Part shown: one piece after another, positions 23,454 to 34,425 of the stretch
Layout: each line of letters begins with the position of its first letter
Position numbering within the stretch: position 1 is the first letter of the stretch
Assembly (NCBI GenBank): GCA_010093605.1
Contig: MU004181.1
Location: 3,378,215-3,442,214, forward strand
Direction of reading: 5' to 3'
Origin: Lophium mytilinum
Lineage: Eukaryota; Ascomycota; Dothideomycetes; Mytilinidiales; Mytilinidiaceae
DNA: 64,000 nt
The notes under the pieces: generated by a model
Seen by the model: only the letters and a program-made list of their open reading frames with translations
Told to the model about the DNA's origin: nothing
The model's database searches: none
Made by a program: the position numbers and the translations under genes

Positions 23454-26402
23454 GGTGGGCTGTGGAAAGTGTGCTCACGGTTTGGGAAGGGGAAAAGAGA
23501 GAATGGGGGGGTGGGAGAGGGGAGGGGTGAGAGCTTTCAGCTCGTGCACGAGGCTGTGTAGCTGTTTTATATGGTGATAGGGGGTCGTGATGACGGCTGT
23601 GGGGGCCAACACATCATTGGGTGCCCATTGGCTTACTGGCGTTAGAGCAGCTATGCTATGCTGTAGCCTGGGACTTGCATATGCATATCAATTGCTGACC
23701 ACAGCTGGCACTAATTAAAGGAAGGAACGGCTGCCTTTAGCTGTCGCGCCGTAACTTCTCGTGCGGGGTGGTCAGTCTTCACCGGCAGTGGCTGACAGCT
23801 GAGCTTCTACCCCTGTCTTTCGGGAAGCCGAGCCGCACACACTCCAGACCGGGAGCGGAGTCGGGCCGTGCTATCTGGATCATCTTTCAGGATTGTGCTT
23901 CGACGCATCTCGATGGCCAGTCAACTCTCGAGATCTCGGCTATTGGTATCGAGATGCCTGAGCAGATCATTCGGTACTTGCGTGTCGGTATCTGTCGCAG
24001 ATTGGCCAGACCGGGCTCTGCTTCCGCGAAGGAGACTTGGTATTGTGCCTGTCCTCAGCCGAGTCAGCCTCGTGCTCGGATGAATAATCCCCAATGCACC
24101 GGGGTTGTATAGTTGAAGGTTACAAAATATAGATTGGTCTGCGATCGTATCAATTAAGGCTTACTACAAGAGTACTGACAAGATCCATCGCGTTTTGGAT
24201 CGAGGTATCAGTCAATATCTACTATCCTTGTTCTATACAAGGCGAGCCAGTCGTCAGTCAACGACGTCCTGTATGACTTATCTAGACACCAGACTGTCAA
24301 CAGCCACTTCAGCATGATAGTAAGTACCTGGAATTCTAATGACAAGCTTCAGAGAAAGCCATCTTCTTGACTCCGTTCTTGATTTGCAGACCTTGAACCG
24401 TCGTGTACTTTATTGATCTGTACATAGGTACTGTACATATGAGTCAGATGCGGTCTAGCGGAAGCTACTTGTCTGATGCGGCTTCTATAGAAGCATGAAA
24501 CTCGTCATAGACACAACATTCTCCATCTTAAGCCTTCCGTTTGCTAGTTCAGAGTTCCGCACATGTCTCGATGAAATTCTGCCAAACTGCTTCGAGGACT
24601 AGCTATAGAGTTGTGTTGAATGGGACATATCAATCAATCAACAGCTCATATGTTAGACACTAAGTATCAGCATGGCCGAATGGGTATCGGTGGTACACCT
24701 AACCCACTTATCATCTTGATATTCACCTACCCTCCAGATCTAGCATATTCGTCTCCTTCTGGTAAGGCAGACCTCAAAGCCACTAGACCAAGGCATAGCG
24801 AGAAATGTACGCACGAAACTATCAATGGGGAGACCTAAATCTCACCACTGTACCCAGCTCTCATCTTGGACAATAGCCTTGTCGCCTACCAGGGAGATGC
24901 CTGATAGCACCAGGAGGGACGACAGAGGTAAGAATGGTCAGCGGACGCAGGTCGGGAAGTTTCCTTGAGGATCTCAGAATTGACTTATCACTTTACGATG
25001 CAGCTGGCCTGCCATCACGCGGAGACGCCGTGGCTCGATCCAGAGCGCGCTGCAGCGGCGTTATCGTGCGATGCTGGGTCGTCTCCTGTTGCCTTCCGAG
25101 CCGTGCCCGCGCAAGGCAGGTTGCCGGGCTAGTCCTGAACCGGCGATCGACCACCCTTATGGAAGCGTGCTTGCGACTCTCGCCGATGATGGCGTTGATG
25201 AGGGGTGGAAGATGGGGTGGTGGCATGAGGTGTTAAAAAGCGGAATGTATAGTGGTGCCCTGTTATACCCGTAGAGAGAAAGCATATTACACTCCGGGCG
25301 ATGACCGCGCATGCCTGTCGGGTGGCTGCAGCATCTAGCATCTTGCACCAACAGGAGTCGCACGGTAGATCTGGGCGTGGTAAAGTACTGTGATATATGT
25401 TGTTGCCATGTCATTCGTCTCTACCTAGCTGTCACAAGTCGTGTTCCCACAAGAACAGAACCGCCCGTCGCACTAGCCAGAATGAAAATAGAGAGAGGTA
25501 TCCATCAGCCTCCCGAAAACCATGACAAGGCCGAAAGAAAATAAGTATGCTGAACAGTACCCCTGAACAGTCCTTACATGTGGTATCGAAGACAGCACCG
25601 TGCTGCGCCATAGTGTCCAACACGCCGATGGATCCAGTGCAAAGGGAGAATTAGGATTAGAAGGCGACAGAGACAGCCAGTCGCACGATTAAGAGAGGCA
25701 GAAACAGGAGTCGTACAGCGGCCCTTTTGGGCAATAAGCCTGAAACAAGCAGGGCAGCCGACGAGGCCGCTGAGGCGAGAGCGGTGTGATGAGCGGACCA
25801 GACGGAAGATTCCCCGACGCCACCACCCAAAACCGTTCTAAAGCAGGACCAGGATTGCTTTTTGGGGCAGGCTAAGTGCGCAGGCGGTCGAATCGAGCAT
25901 GTCGAGATAGCCGCTCCAGTAAGACGCCGAAAAACAGGACAGGGCACCGCGAAAAGGAACAAGGGACCGAGACGCCGTGCTACGCAGCCGAGCCGAAAGG
26001 ACGAGAGACGCTGGACGAGGAAAGGAAGGCGAATTCGGGACGCGGATGTGACAATGGAAACGGGTAGAGAGACGGGTGCTTGGGGGTGCTTGGGTGTCGC
26101 AGAGCGGTTGTGGGCACGATGCCTGCCTGCGCTGCGTGTGTGCGATGGGCGGCGATCCGCCAACCGGGATTTGGGAGGCATCCCTGCGTCTGGCACGCAA
26201 GCTGCCGATCGTCGCAGTGAGGCCCGATCACCTGCCGTGCGCAGCGTCAGCGTTGCCTCGAAATAAAAGCGCGGACGGCGTGGTGGAGAGGACTCGGCGC
26301 TGCAGAAGCCGCCAAAAGCTGCCGCCACCTGCAGCCTCACCACGTGGCAGACGCGCTGCGAGAGGAGACAAGCGAGAGGACGTACCAGGCTGCATCTGCC
26401 AC
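23454..26402. other. Gene-poor intergenic region
   Basis: About 2.9 kb downstream of the next minus-strand gene and upstream of the calpain start. Open frames here are short or, like the 327-codon minus frame at 25657-26640, have Arg/Pro/Ala-rich composition typical of chance frames in GC-rich DNA. I see no domain, RNA gene or repeat of note. Confidence 0.45.
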
Positions 26403-26567
26403 CTACGCCTTGGTCGTGCACGGCCGGCACGTCTTGAGCTTGCAGTGCTTGCACTCGAAGATGTACCAGTGCGGGCCCGAGTGGCACATGTTGCAGTTCC
26501 AGATGATCAGCGTCGTGTCCGACTTGATCATGGTGAAGGAGTGCTCGCAGCTGCCGGGGACTGCCAT
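26403..26567 (-). CDS. 54-aa Cys-rich mini-protein, probably zinc-binding
   Basis: The ATG at 26567 opens a 54-codon frame. The protein has an N-terminal SCEHSFTMIKSD, then NCNMCHSGPHW, FECKHCK and LKTCRPC. The spacing of three CxxC-type pairs plus His suggests a small zinc ribbon with one or two metal sites. The Cys/Trp pattern is too regular for a random frame, and my impression is that this type of short protein recurs in filamentous fungi (recollection, not checked). An extended N-terminus (frame open to 26738) is possible, but upstream residues look non-coding, and a CTGAC branch plus CTCCAG acceptor just upstream suggests a leader intron. Function unknown. An overlapping longer frame on the same strand is a shadow. 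Confidence 0.55.
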   Translation of the reverse strand: MAVPGSCEHSFTMIKSDTTLIIWNCNMCHSGPHWYIFECKHCKLKTCRPCTTKA

Positions 26568-26805
26568 TGCTGCGCGGGTTTTGGTTGAAGAGGGAGCCGG
26601 GGCCAGGGGGAGGAGTCTGGAGAAGGTCAGCGAATGCCAATGGGGGCGCGCTGCATATGTATGCAGTAAACGGTGAGGCCTACGATGCGGGAGCGTTGGA
26701 CACGCGGTGTGAGGAGCAGGGCGTGGGATGTGTTTCAACTTGAGCTGACTTCCCGTGGCTGGTAAAAAGCAAAGTGAGCAACGACAGGGCGGATGAGTAA
26801 GTTCA

Positions 26806-26829
26806 CGGCTGGACGGCTGGACGGCTGGT
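26806..26829. repeat. Short tandem repeat (8-bp CGGCTGGA units)
   Basis: About three consecutive units of CGGCTGGA. A minor microsatellite in non-coding DNA. Confidence 0.7.
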
Positions 26830-27821
26830 GACGGGCTCGAGGTGGAGATCTGAAGTGGATTGGAGGCTCTGGTGCGGCCTTGGTAGCGCGGATGGGCGTG
26901 TTCTTATATCTGGCTGGCTTCCATCACGTAGACGGTCGAGCAGCGGCCGCCTTGGAACACCTGCTGCCATCTCCACCACGCGTGCAACTCCAGCAGCGCG
27001 CAGCCGTCGCCGCAGGTGCGATTCAGTCCATTCCTGTGATGAGACTGGCGAGAGGAGACGGGCGCCGTCCAAAGCGGACAGCGACAGGACCAAAGCAGCA
27101 ATAGATACACGGTTCGTCCTACGCGGCAAGCTGATGGAATTTGACTCTGACAGGCTATATGTGAACATGCTCGACTCCTCACCACCGGCGCGCCAGAAGG
27201 GGGATGGCTGGCGCTTTCTGCTAGACTAGGGCTGGCTGTCCCGCTGCCGCGGCCATGGTAGTATTCCTGGGTCACTGATCCCTGTTGCAGCCTGAGAGAG
27301 GGTGTCCAGAGTCATGCTAGGCCGACTGACTAAACCGAGCTGTCTGGCAATTATATGGGCGCACTGCCGTTGCACGAACCAGACGACGTCCTCACAGGGC
27401 GCGTGGGGTGCGGCGGGTGGACGTGTGATGAAGGAGCCGGCGAGATCGGTGAGATAAAGCAGCCCGGTCCTTGCAGAGCGAGGGATGATGCCGTCGATGA
27501 TGCCGTCGTCGATACCTCAGTATGCGTCGAGAGCCGGCGGAAAACGCTCCGTACGCCAGAGATGAAGCTACGAGAGGGCCATAAGATGGCCAAGAGACAT
27601 ACACGCAGGGGCGTCCGGGAGACATCCAGGAGACAAGTGGAGACATGCAGGAAACATCCAGGAGATGATCCCGACCGAGCGACCCTTGGGTAGCGCGGCA
27701 GCCGGGCATCTGAGGCGGCTGTCAGAGGGGTGAAGGTTGGACGGAGGATTCGATCGCGCCCAGGGACCATCCAATAGGGGCATCCCCGCTCCCAGCAGAG
27801 CGGCCCTGGGATGTGGCTGAG

Positions 27822-27875
27822 CTGGGGGTGGGCATGGGGGCAGCAATTGGGGGGCACTTGGGGGGCACTTGGGGG
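27822..27875 (+). other. G-quadruplex-type tract
   Basis: Within ~54 bases the plus strand has six runs of three to six G separated by short loops; three successive loops are CAATT- or CACTT-like. This satisfies the usual G4 pattern (four G3+ runs with loops under 8). Confidence 0.65.
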
Positions 27876-29689
27876 CAAGTCTTTGGATTAAGGTTTGGGG
27901 GATCGCGGGCAGGCTGCCGGTCACTCTGGCCGCGATGCACACGACGTGCCTTCAAAAAGCACAAACTCGCCCAAGCTCACCACTCACACGACGCCCTCAC
28001 TACCCGACACCACCGCGTTTGTCGGCATCGTGCTGCCTGGCCCGGCTCGCCCGGGTCATCTCTGCTCTCACCAACCCCGATCCGGCGCGCTGCAGCACCA
28101 AGCCCTCTACTGCCGCTCCTCGCGCTGCCTGACTGCTGCGAACTGACGCCAATTCACCCTCCGATTGCTGCTTGCCTCTTCGAGCAAGCCGCGACGTTGC
28201 CCGCACTCGCCTCTGGTTGGTTGCCTCTGCTGACCGACTCTTGGACCGTCCGTGGTTTTCAACGCGCCTGCATTCCGTGTGCAGTTGTTCGTCTGGCAAC
28301 CGTTCGGAACAAGACGCCTGCATCTTCGCGGCGTGTGCACCTCGCTCAACCCTGTGCTCCCTGATGCGCCGGGAGTCCGCGAGCCAGGTCGATCTGCCTT
28401 CAGCAACCCGGTTCAGCTGTGTGCGGTTGCATGGGCGCCTTCCACAGGCTCGTTCGCTAAAGCAACGACGTCGACATGAGGCCCGACAGGGGCCCTGGCC
28501 TGCGACTCTCCCAGCTGCTTCCAGACGTCCCTTAACCTCAACTGGCCGGCGGCGCTGCTGTGGCTGCTGTGGCGTCCGGTTCGGCCATCGTCGCCCGCGG
28601 TATCCTCGGCCGCGCGCAGGCGGGGCCATGCATATCAGTGCTTCGGAGAGATGCGAAATTCCTGCCGTCAACCTGTAGCTATTTCAGCATGGCATCCCAA
28701 GAGGTCGACGAGCTCGGCGTGAAGTCGACCTGCAGATCCAACGCGATGGCGTCCTGCAACCACGCTAAAAACTGACATATCGAGTATCTCAAACACCGGA
28801 AGATGCTCACTTATCAGAAACAACTTGTCCGATGCTCAGCTTCCTAGACTTCTTGTGCGTACCGCGTCCTGAGCTGGTCTTCCCTGACCCTCGTCCTTGC
28901 TCCCTTCCGCTCTCGCATCTCCACATTCCACGCATCGATCGCTTGTGCGCCGATGTGCAGTCACAGGGGTTTCTTTTCTTCATTGAGCACACCTGCGCAG
29001 GCCTTCGTCACTTCACTGCAGCTCTCCTGCCAAAGATAGCTCACCGCATATGCAGACCTCAGTCTCGGTCTTGCCGTATTCGTCACCAAGGCTACTCGCC
29101 GTAGATACGAAGCGAAACAGGTGTTCCAATGAGCTCGAACGGCGTCTTCGATCACTCGAGGAGTGTGGTGAAGATGCGGTGAGACTGTTCCCCTTGGACT
29201 CGAACCTTGCGATGCACAAGATGTCCAAATCAGTGAGGTTGCTGCTTCTGTTTCACAAGATCGGGGTGCGCCTGTTTAGCAGCCCCACTTATGCAAGATC
29301 AATGGTACGTACGACCCCGAAATCGGATCTCGTGGCGTTCCGGGCGCTGGGGGCGTCTCACGGAGCTTGCGTGCGTTGCACCAAAGGCAACGCTGGTCGG
29401 ATGCCTCCACTCCCGCCTATCAATTTTGTTCCCAGCAAATCGGTCGCCTAGTCGGAGTAATCATAAGGAAAGATGAGTGAAATTTCGCATTGGCTAGCTA
29501 ATTATTCCTCAAAGCATGCGAGCCGCCAATGCGCACGCCTTGGGTGTGATGAACATCATTGCAGTGCGTTTTCGTTGAGGAGTAATCGCCGATTATTCTT
29601 AAACCGCCAACCCAGAAGCAACCAGAACATCCAAAGAAAAAATCTCCGGTATCCCCAAAATTCCGCCTCTGGACATTCTCAGACTGCGA

Positions 29690-29707
29690 TAGGTACCTAG
29701 GTACCTA
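29690..29707. repeat. 18-bp perfect palindrome
   Basis: TAGGTACCTAGGTACCTA equals its own reverse complement. Related TAGGTA-type motifs also occur near 5125. No known function. Confidence 0.8.
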
Positions 29708-30706
29708 GGACGATGCTACGCCAGCATCCAACCATCTACATGTTCGTCAATGCATGTCATTATACCTCCGAATAATATCATTGTCGACAAAGCGCCACCA
29801 CCTCCAACAATGGAATATCGAAAGGCTGTGTACTACGTCCCGCAACAACGCAATTGAAAATCGGCCTCATGGGGCATACCCATAACAGCCCAGCGGAGTA
29901 CATGCAATGTATGCTGTGCGTGCCGTTTCCTGTCAAATCGCCATGCGCGACAACGCACAGCATGGACAGTTACAGGCGCTCGGCGAGCCTCCGATCGGGA
30001 CGCGGCTGTCTGTGCCTTGGGAGGCGCGGCCTGCCAATTCCACCTGGAAGATCCCCACGCGCGGTGTGGGCTAGAGAGGAGTAACCCGGTTATCGGTATG
30101 CCGAAGATTGAGATGTGGAGTTGAGCCACTTGTTCCCTGTTGGGCGACTGTGTAAGGTGTGAGCTTGTTAAAAGGGTAATCTGCGTGCCGCTTCTTGACA
30201 ACTTACTCTTTCATATCTTCACTCTTAGCGTTTTGGTCGCACTGTTGAGACTATATCTCCCCAATTTGCTTATGACCTTCAAGCCCATTTACCCAAATGC
30301 TGGATGCGAGACCTTTTGAGCACGCGATTGCGGAGCGAGGCTAGCTACGGATGTCCATCCTGATGTCGTATTGCGCTCGCTCGGTGAGGAAATCGTCAGT
30401 CATTGCACCGATGACAGTTGTGGGTTGGTAATGTACTCTTTAGATTGTGTGATCATGAGGGAATTCTTTGGATGACCATCTTGATCTGATGAGGAGACGG
30501 TGGGCTGAGCGTGGGATAGCAACCCCGCCAAGGATTTCAAAGAAAAAAAAACAAGTTTCTGACAAACTCTATGCACCGTTTTTCGAAGCAGCACCGTCTG
30601 CTCAATCCCTGTCCATACCTTCTCGTAAAGCCTATGCGAGCCTAGCACTGAAGAGACCCTCAACTCATCTAATGAGACTTCCAAAAAACTCACCTCTCAC
30701 ACCCCT

Positions 30707-32558
30707 TCACAGCTCCTCCTCCCGATGCTCCACCCCCGGCTTCTCCACCACCCCTCCGCCATCCTTATCCAACACAATCTCCTCCCTATACACCGCCACC
30801 AAGTCCTCGTCCCCAAATAACCGCGCTACTTCCTCTAAGGAGCAATGCGTCGTATCCGGGAACCACGTCCACGCAATCCCCGCCCCGACAACCGCACAGC
30901 TCACAAACACCATATAGAACTTCCAGCCGATCTCGTCAAACGCCGTCGGCGCCACCTGCAGCCACAGGATATTAATTAGACAGTACGCGCCTAGGCAGCA
31001 CGTCACGCCTTTCGCGCGGAGGTGGGTTGGGAACAGCTCCGCCTTATCATAAAAATTAGCTTTCTAGACCTCTCCGGTCGAGTTTTTGAGTAGGGGGAAA
31101 TCGAGGGAGGTGTCTTTCTTACCGCGTAGAAGTAGCCAACGCCGTCGAGGATAAACCCGTAGCACCAGACGTAGACGAAGATGAAGGCGACGGCAGCGGC
31201 GAGGCCGGATGCGTTGGTGGAGCCGAGGTAGGTGGCGGTTAGCGCGGCGACGATGGAGATGTTGACGGCGCAGACGAGCATGCCGGCGGCGAGGAGGGTT
31301 GGGCGCGCGAAGCGGTCGACGATGAAGATGGAGGCGATGACGGCGGAGAGGCCTTGGAGGATGTTGCCGGCTTGGAAGAGGAGGACTTGCGAGGGGGAGA
31401 AGCCGAGGGATTTGAAGAGGATGGGGCCGTAGTCTGGGGGTTGGGATTAGTTGGATGTTGGGGTGGGACAAAAGGGGGAACGTACTAGCTATGGTAAGGG
31501 TGCCTGTGCAGTAGAGGAGGACGAGGATGGAGCTGGATATGTAGACGCGCTTTCTGTAGGAGGGGCGCCGCAGCATCCCTATCCACGACGAGTCCAGCCG
31601 GCTGTCAATCTCAAGCTGCTTCTTCATTTGGTAGAACTCTACTGTGGCGAATTCGTGGTTCGGGTCGTCGCTGGAGGAGTGCATTTCCCGCACGATGTTC
31701 CAAGCCTCATCGATTTTGTCTTTGGTAAGGAGGTAGCGCGGGCTCTCTGGGATAAAAGGCATGATCGCGAGCGTAATCAGTGGGAAGAGGCAGCCCAACG
31801 CTAGAGGAGCGCGCCATTGGTTGCCGGATCCGCCGGTGTAGTAGTAGAAGCCTACTCCGACGTACGATGAAACGAGGTATCCTATGTTTATCATTGCTGC
31901 GTGGATGTTTGACAGTGCGCCGCGGTGGTAGGGCGGCACGAACTCAGTTATCCATAAGGGTATGGAGTTCATGAGCACGAGGTTTCTGGTACTTACGTTA
32001 GCTCAATTTTGGTACCTATACTGGAGGCCATGTATGAAGGCAGGATTGGCCTACCCGAAGCCATTAGTGAATCGGAATACAATGCTAGTTTATGTCAGTA
32101 AGGGCTGTAGGGTTCTAGCAGGAAGGTGACTGCATACAACATGGCGACATGCACCGAGCCAGCTTGCAAAGCAAGAGACAAGAGCACTATCACGCAGGCG
32201 GTGGCGATGGCAATCCGTCGGCCAAAGCGGTCAGCATACCAGGCGTTGAAGACGCAACCAAAGAAACCGCCAGCGTAGAAGAGGGAGTTCATCGCTCCAA
32301 TAATCTGAGATGCATTTTTGGCCGTTGCGAGACCCATGTACTCAAAGAACGAGGGTTGGCCTATTTTAGAATCAGCGATCAGACGCTCTAAGTGAGCAAA
32401 AGGTAGAGGGTGAGAGTACCAAGGGTGGTAGCAATGATGGCAGCCGCATAACCCAACGACAGGCTGCCAAACGAGACTCCAGTCACTCTCCATACGGTGG
32501 ATGCCTTGTAGTGACCGCGATGATCTTTACTGATATTAGTCTCGGCATTCGACTCCAT
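30707..32558 (-). CDS. MFS sugar transporter (sugar porter family)
   Basis: Six exons (32558-32420, 32360-32138, 32084-32055, 31985-31486, 31433-31123, 31042-30707) encode 512 aa. Sugar-porter signatures are seen in order: WYADRFGRRIAI after TM2, FIVFRFTNGFG, LWITEFVPPYHRGALSN after TM4, FIPESPRYLLTKDK in the central loop, IVDRFARP in the second half and AELFPTHLRAKG before the last helices. Length and about twelve hydrophobic segments fit the family. The protein should move a mono- or disaccharide across the plasma membrane by proton symport; the substrate cannot be read from these motifs. The third exon is only 30 nt and completes FRFTNGFG. No sugar-metabolism gene lies next to it. Confidence 0.92.
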
Positions 32559-33536
32559 GGTTGAGTAGATGCAGGAGTTGCTTCCCAGTGACCTGGTCGA
32601 GTGCTGCTGGTGGAGTACCGATTGGATCACAGGACTGTATAACTGCAGGTTCCAGATACTTGCATGCTTCTTGGGTGTCACTGGGGTATATTGATCGACT
32701 CGGAACGAGGCCCCGCATAGCTTAACAATGCCCCGGAATTCAGTTATCTGGGGTATGGGGGTTGATCTGACGATCTTCCTCTGATGGGGTATGGCGACAG
32801 TCGGCAATCACGGAAAACATCCTTGAAAGCCGCGATCCCGGAATACGGGGCTGCAGTCACTTCTGACATTATTGATTGGATGTTGGAGATAAACTCTTTA
32901 AGGAGATTATAGCGTGGTCAAGGCGCTCTCGGAAATTGAATGTGTGATGAACGTTACCTACACAATAGTCAACTGTAGGAAGAGAACCATGGACTCAAAG
33001 TCCTATTGCAAACATGGAAGTGCAGATCGACAAATGAGAAGAGATATCTTGATATGATCGTATCCAGCACAAAGGAGATTTTGAAGCGAGTAATATATCG
33101 GGTCGGAAGCAGCATTCTACGATATGCTGTTACATATTCAGACGTGCCAGACTGATGATATCGAGGATTCGCCAACACTTCGAAGGTGTTCGCCGTATTA
33201 GCGAAAGACCCCTGGACCTTCTGCTTACAGACCTAGACGCAAACCTAGTGCCTGATTTCCGGTCTTCGGTCCTGGGTAGGGAGGCCTAAGTCGAATTATT
33301 GTCTAAACGATCGTACTTCACAGTATTCTCGTTCTTGAGTCCAGGCGCAGAAACTATCTGGTCTAATGGAAAGGCGCATCGCGCAAAAATGGGTTAGGCT
33401 CATGTTAAAATTCAGACTCTGAAGGCTTGCCCATGTCGGGAGATGGTGAAACTGCTTTGCGGTTTCTGGGAGCTACATGCTAGCGCCACTTCACCACAAA
33501 GAGAGTTGTAAGTAAATCGTATCGATCCTGGACGTA
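32559..33536. other. Intergenic region upstream of the transporter
   Basis: Upstream of the transporter and downstream of the acetyltransferase. No coding frame or obvious element. Confidence 0.5.
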
Positions 33537-34112
33537 TTAGAGAAGGGTGACACTAGGCAATGTCAAAACATACCATCGATCGAACTTATGGCCGACCCTT
33601 TTCAGATGGCCCATTTGCTCGAATCCAAACTTCTCGTAATACTCTTTAAGGCCAAGGCCATTTTTCCCACTCTGTTCGTCAACAGCCATACAGGCGATTA
33701 GGTTCCTAACTCGAGCGTCTTCGTCCCTTGCAACAGTAACGAAATCAGCGTGGTCCTCGGGATGCTTCATTACTTCGATCAGCTTTCTTAGCAGAAGAGT
33801 GCCGGCCCCTTTGGCTCTGTGGTCTGGGTGGCAGAATAGAGATATTTCGACGGTGTGTCTATATCCACTCTTCCCAGTACGGAAGCCAGAGGCATATGCA
33901 AACCCGACAATGTCAGCTGTCACATTGTCGACGGCTACGATATAGGGCAGGCCTTGCGAGACCACTGCCCTGAACTTGGACAGAGCTTCGTCGTCGGTTG
34001 CGGGCGTGATTGTGAATGTGATCACGGTGTTGAGGACGTAGAAGGCGTGAATTGCGTTGATATGGGGGATATCGCCTTCCCCAGCGGCGCGTAACGCAAC
34101 CTGAGGTGCCAT
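33537..34112 (-). CDS. GNAT-family N-acetyltransferase (PAT-like)
   Basis: Single exon, 191 aa. It begins with the typical VALRAAGEGDIPHINAI strand-helix of phosphinothricin-acetyltransferase-like GNATs. Acceptor-side strands follow (YIVAVDNVTADIVGFAYA), then HTVEISLFCHPDHRAKGAG, the acetyl-CoA pyrophosphate loop (R-x-x-G-x-G form), and the KFGFEQMGHLKRVGHKFDRW ending found in bar/PAT-type enzymes. It should acetylate a small amine such as an amino acid analogue; the substrate is unknown. Length matches the family. It is divergent from the PRPP synthetase gene, with 313 bases between the two ATGs. Confidence 0.87.
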   Translation of the reverse strand: MAPQVALRAAGEGDIPHINAIHAFYVLNTVITFTITPATDDEALSKFRAVVSQGLPYIVAVDNVTADIVGFAYASGFRTGKSGYRHTVEISLFCHPDHRAKGAGTLLLRKLIEVMKHPEDHADFVTVARDEDARVRNLIACMAVDEQSGKNGLGLKEYYEKFGFEQMGHLKRVGHKFDRWYVLTLPSVTLL

Positions 34113-34425
34113 TGGGGGAGATGAAGCGGTGCAGTCGACTGAGCTGGCACTTTGGCGACGACAGCTTCTAATTCATCGACTCATTGCTCGCAGGGTGGTG
34201 ATGCAGGGCGCACAACATCTTCGTATCGCTCTCACGCATCGAGGAGCGGCTGTCAGCGGACCCAGCTTCGGCTCAACTTGCCCCCGAAGGCTACGCGCTT
34301 GAGGAGCTTTTTGGCACACGCCCTGGAGCAAGCATGTCTAGCACGGTGCGCGAGCTTCAAACCTTTTTTACTTCCCCTCCATCCCACCCGCCCGCCATTC
34401 CTCAACCTCCTCATCCTCCTCCACC
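34113..34425. promoter_or_regulatory. Shared divergent promoter region
   Basis: The 313 bases between the GNAT and PRPP synthetase start codons must hold both promoters. The PRPP synthetase side is CT-rich. I see no clear TATA box. Confidence 0.55.

Larger units (their letters stand above)
26568..30706. other. 4.1-kb gene-poor, partly GC-rich region
   Basis: No gene can be defended. 26.8-28.7 kb is GC-rich with short tandem motifs and a G-quadruplex-type tract. 28.0-28.5 kb is CT-rich like a fungal leader, and 28.68-29.45 kb has short coding-like pieces in inconsistent frames (see findings). 29.5-30.7 kb looks non-coding. A long untranslated leader or non-coding transcript could begin here. 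Confidence 0.4.

Noticed and set aside
25657-26640. 327-codon minus-strand open frame
   Set aside because: Arg/Pro/Ala-rich chance frame in GC-rich DNA with no domain; it overlaps the better-supported 54-aa Cys-rich gene in another frame.
27351-28678. Overlapping long frames on both strands
   Set aside because: Several frames are open at once, as expected in GC-rich DNA with few stops; none shows protein-like hydrophobic patterning.
29195-29205. tRNA B-box-like GGTTCGAGTCC on the minus strand
   Set aside because: No T-stem pairing around it and no A-box at a suitable distance upstream, so no tRNA fold.
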